Part shown: piece after piece, positions 59,977 through 64,000 of the stretch
Numbering within the stretch: the first letter of the stretch is position 1
Layout of the letters: each line of letters starts with the position of its first letter
Assembly: GCA_949152475.1 (NCBI GenBank)
Contig: OX424570.1
Coordinates: 21,076,694-21,140,693, forward strand
DNA: 64,000 nt
Source of the DNA: Terebella lapidaria
Taxonomy: Eukaryota; Annelida; Polychaeta; Terebellida; Terebellidae
Direction of reading: 5' to 3'
Translations under genes and position numbers: made by a program
The notes under the pieces: model-generated
Databases searched by the model: none
The model's input: only the letters and a program-made list of their open reading frames with translations
What the model was told of the DNA's origin: nothing

Positions 59977-60295
59977 TATCATGAAGATACGTAGTCAAAT
60001 TTGAAAAATCCTATGGTGACATTAAACTTGACCTCACGCGACCTTGCATGGTAAACCTTAATGTCACGTCTAACACGGAGTGTGTGATTTGTTTATCGTC
60101 GAGTTCAATGTCGCAAACAGATCCACCATAATGAGTATGACTGAATTCCTTCATGGATCTTTTTGTGGCATTGAACCCAACATTAAACCCGTCGAGCTCA
60201 AATTTTACCTGAAATGCGTAAGTTTAACCCTGAAGGCAAACCACACATGGAAATACCTTTATAGTAATGATTTAAGAGCATAATCAAGTATCAAA

Positions 60296-60391
60296 GCGTT
60301 ATTGCGCTGTAAATTAAAGCGTTATTACGCTGTAAATTAGAGCGTTATTACGCTGTATTACAGCGTTAAATACAGCGTTATAACGCTGTAA
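60296..60391. repeat. Short tandem repeat of a palindromic GCGTTAT-type motif
   Basis: Units like AAAGCGTTATTACGCTGTAA recur about five times with 22-23 bp spacing at first, later shorter. The motif is close to a palindrome (AGCGTTAT/ATAACGCT), and the last unit, CAGCGTTATAACGCTG, is a perfect 16-bp palindrome. Confidence 0.75.
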
Positions 60392-61007
60392 AGAAAAAAG
60401 TGCATTCCTCCATCTGGCGAATATGAGCCACCGTACCCTCGAGTCAATCAAGCGTTTTTCGAAGTATGAAGAAATCATAAGGGCGCACCCATAGCTTGGC
60501 GTGTTTCATGTCAGTTGGGTCCACAAGTTCTACAATCGCCGTCACAGAGTTGAGGTGCTGGGCGTCACCGAGTGTCATGGAGTGACCATCACGGAGTGAC
60601 ATTTTTAGTTGGAAACAGACGCAGAGCGGTCGTGTACCGCTATATTGGTCAGCTGTTGCTCAGTGTGTGAAAATGTCATGAAGGTACATAATATAGCTTG
60701 GTTTGTTTCATGGCAATTGTGTCCACATATGTTAAAATCGCTGTCACAGAGTTGACGCGGAAAAAGGCACGCGATGAACATTTACACACAATACACTTTC
60801 AAACCTATGATGGACAAAGTTCTTACTTTGGTTGAAACTTATGTGGCTTCCAACACCCGTTAAAAAGCACGTGTTCGGAATACATTCATCGTCCTCATCA
60901 AACATCGGCCGCCAAGAACATATGACACAATGTGGCACGTAGTGACAAGTTCTTCTGGGACAATCAGTCATCTCAATTATTTTGAAGAAGGTGTCAACCC
61001 GATATAT

Positions 61008-63303
61008 TTGTATCCCCCGAACGAAGTTCCCCGAAGATTTGTCTCCGTCGCGCCGCCGCCGCGTCCACCGTAAAGATTTTCTTGTGAACGCTCTACAGGC
61101 TGCAAATCTTAACCGATTCTAATAATTTTTTATACAGACACATCTTATGGTTAGATCCCGACACCATAGCAACCAAATTGGCCGATTGGCGACACATTTT
61201 GTGCTCAAATTAGCCTGTTTAACACACATGGCTTGTGAACACTCTACAAGTGGGAGTTTTCAAAGAATTATGATGAAATCGCACAGGGTCGATGAGAAAG
61301 ACCGTCACACGAAACCTATTGTTTTTCAGAATGATCAAATGAATATTAATTAGTTAATGGACTAACTTATTACGACCATTGAAATACCCACTTTGACATC
61401 TGTGATCACTCCAATACCCTGTACTGTGAAAGCAAATGGCACTGCGTTCTTGTTCAGAATGGAGAACTGATGTTTTTGGTGAAAACAGAACAATATTATC
61501 GAATAAGTTAACGTAAGTTTTATTAGTTAAGTCTATTATTGACCACAATAAAAATAGTTAAGATGAGAATCATTTATTATTAAGCTCAACAAGTTGGAAG
61601 GTTTTGTCCAGTATAGCTTTCATGGCTGTAACCGAATAAGTTAACATTATTTGAACTAGTTAAGTCTATTATTGACCACAATAAAAATAGTTAAGACAAG
61701 AAATATTTATTATTGGGCTCAGCAAGGTAGAGGTTCTGTCCAGTAGAGATTTTATGGCTGTAACTGAATAAGTTAACATTATTTTTGCTAGTTAAGTCTA
61801 TTATTGACCTCAATAAAAGTAGTTAAGATGAGAAACATTTATTATTGAGCTCAACAAGTTAAAGCATTTGTCAAGTAGAGATTTCTGGGTGTAACCGAAT
61901 AAGTTAACATTATTTTTACTTGTTAAGTCTATTATTGACCACAATGAAAATAGTTAAGACAAGAAATATTTATTATTGGGCTCAGCAAGGTAGAAGATCT
62001 GTCCAGTAGAGATTTTATGGCTGTAACTGAATAAGTTAACATTATTTTTGCTAGTTAAGTCTATTATTGACCTCAATAAAAGTAGTTAAGATGAGAAACA
62101 TTTATTATTGAGCTCAACAAGTTAAAGCATTTGTCAAGTAGAGATTTCTGGGTGTAACCGAATAAGCTAACATTATTTTTACTTGTTAAGTCTATTATTG
62201 ACCACAATGAAAATAGTTAAGACAAGAAATATTTATCATTGGGCTCAACAAGTTATTGGGCTCAACAAGTTTTGTCCACTACAGATTTCATGGCTGTAAC
62301 CAAATATGTTAACATTATTTTTTTGCTAGTTAAGTCTATTATTGACCACAACAAATATAATCAAGACGAAAAACATTTATTTTTGAGCTCAACCAGGTAA
62401 TTGGAATTTCGCATTGGAACCTAATTTAGAACATATTTGGGGTGAAAAATAGAGTTTTTTGGGAAAACATTGATCTGGCTCCAATTTCGTCATCTTGAAA
62501 TGCAGTTTTGGTCAACTTTTACTGTGAAATTCAGCTTGAAACCACGCTTGGCACATATTATGAGTTAAAATTTAACTTTTGGTCAAAAGTTTGAGCTGGC
62601 TCCAATTTCGTCATCCTGAAGTGCAGTGGGAAAACATTGATCTGGCTCCAATTTCGTCATCTTGAAATGCAGTTTTGGTCAACTTTTACTGTGAAATTCA
62701 ACTTGAAACCACGTTTGGCACATATTATGAGTTAAAATTTAACTTTTGGTCGAAAGTTTGATCTGGCTCCAATTTCGTCATACTGAAATTCAGTTTTTGT
62801 CAACTTTTACTTCGAATCTCAGCTTGAAACTAAGTTTGGCATATATTATGAGTTCAAAAATAAATTATGGTGAAAAGTTCGATCTGAAATCAAGTTTGGC
62901 ACGTATTATGAGTTATAATTTAACTTACATGTATGGTGAAAAGTTCGATCTGGCTCCAATTTCGTCATCTTGAAATGCAGTTTTGGTCAATTTTTACTTC
63001 GAAGTTTGTCAAATATTCTGAGTTGAAATATAACTTGAGGTGAAAAGTTTGATCTGGCTCCAATTTCGTTATTTTATCGAACATGTCGAAATGGAAATTC
63101 ATATGCAGTTAGTTCAGTGGTGATCTTGAATTCGACCTTCAATATTATTGAGAGATCAATGCAGCAATTTTGGTGGAAAAAAAACTTAAGTTGTGGCTTA
63201 AGATTTACATTTTCACACTTATCAGTAATATATTTGGGGCAACAGAGATGATAGGGCTACGGGGGATACACACAAACGGTCGTAGGCGACCGGAAGCGTC
63301 TAG
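61008..63303 (+). mobile_element. Helitron-like non-autonomous element, family 1, copy B
   Basis: 5' end TTGTATCCCCCGAACGAAGT, a short GCCGCCGCCG stretch in place of the hexamer array, then one copy of the CTTGTGAACGCTCTACAGGC region. The 131-bp minisatellite follows (about 61500-62390), then the 121-bp minisatellite (about 62455-63080) with an internal duplication near 62620-62700. The 3' end has GGGGGATACA, the CGGTCG-TAGG-CGACCG hairpin and CTAG (63300-63303), followed by T. Same order and ends as copies A and C. Non-coding. Confidence 0.8.
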
Positions 63304-64000
63304 TTTCTCATATGACACCATCAACAAAACAGTTTTGAGATCGCGAAAACAGTATGATTTAGTTGTGCTGATATTACCTCTGTTCTATACAGGCAGTAAA
63401 TTTCGCGTAAATTTGCGGTTGGGACATTGCAAAATGCCGTCACGGAGGGGTTTCTGCGTATTTTCATCTGATTGATCATGGGATAGATTCAGCCACTTTT
63501 CAAAATTTTCACAAAATTGTGTGTCACTGGTGTCAAACTTCAAGAAAAAGAAATATCATATTGGCCAACATTGTTAATAAATATATCCCAGGGTTGTGAC
63601 AGTAAATGTGCTCATAAATATAGGAATACTCTTCTAGGATCTAATTTCGGCGAAAAGTTTCACTGATAATGTGGCAAAAGTATGGATTCCACATGTTGTA
63701 TACTCCAATGAACCATCAGTCCACGTTCAGTGGATTGTTTTCACCTGATTCACTATTTCAACATACAGATTTTCTCAATTTAACTAAAATTCCAACTCCG
63801 AAAGTTCCATTGGGAAAAAGGTATGACCCCCCCCCCCCATAATGTTGGAAGTGTAACTCAAAGATTTTACCCAAGCCCCCACTTGATGAATAATGACCAG
63901 CCCCTAACATCGAAATGACCTTAGTACATCTCACCTTGAGTGTTCAAACTCAAGGTATTATCTACATCAGAACGTGGGGGATAGAAACTCATACATACTG
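63304..64000. other. Terminal 0.7 kb, no gene seen
   Basis: AT-rich sequence after copy B with only short frames and a C-run near 63829-63838. Confidence 0.4.

Overview
The window is animal nuclear DNA: AT-rich, with long introns split by GT-AG sites, non-LTR retrotransposons and many small DNA transposons. The protein families (alsin, TRIM-NHL, cytosolic 5'-nucleotidase III, CCDC14), the CR1-like LINE carrying esterase and PHD modules, the tandem-repeat-cored Helitron-like elements, and the abundance of the octamer TACATGTA suggest a marine invertebrate, probably a lophotrochozoan such as a mollusc. The species cannot be named from the sequence. There is no bacterial, organellar or CRISPR signal.

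Genes from left to right. (1) 1-17937, + strand: the 3' part of an alsin (ALS2/ALS2CL) gene. I could join 21 exons in one continuous frame of 805 codons (end of DH region, PH, MORN repeats, VPS9). (2) 7726-9759 (frame open to 9858), - strand: a single-exon TRIM-NHL gene (RING, two B-boxes, coiled coil, NHL propeller) lying antisense inside a 9.4-kb alsin intron. (3) 24590-32074, - strand: a seven-exon cytosolic 5'-nucleotidase III gene (NT5C3-like, 285 aa, all HAD motifs present). (4) 47026-54751, + strand: a nine-exon CCDC14-like centrosomal coiled-coil gene (1101 aa).

The rest is mostly mobile DNA. A CR1-like LINE (about 41.2-46.33 kb) has three open frames: an SGNH esterase, a PHD/RRM-like ORF1, and an endonuclease-reverse transcriptase ORF2 joined to ORF1 by an ATGA overlap. 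It sits between the inverted ends of a TA-flanked DNA transposon (41151-46501). Three copies of one Helitron-like non-autonomous element (family 1: 25825-31051 reversed, 55233-57702, 61008-63303) share a 5' TATCCCCCGAAC end, a GC-rich hexamer array, two different minisatellite blocks (about 131 bp and about 121 bp) and a 3' hairpin followed by CTAG. The reversed copy fills most of one NT5C3 intron and is itself split by a 3.8-kb TA-flanked element that contains a 5'-truncated LINE. A second family (20428-21983, 58936-59976) has a parallel layout: inverted subterminal repeats, a minisatellite core and a 3' hairpin.

Smaller elements include four TA-flanked MITEs, a 150-bp inverted-repeat element with a 9-bp target duplication (Mutator-like), two foldback elements and a near-perfect 67-bp palindrome. 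The genes do not form a pathway or operon; the main story of the window is how transposons have colonised the introns and spacers of four ordinary genes.
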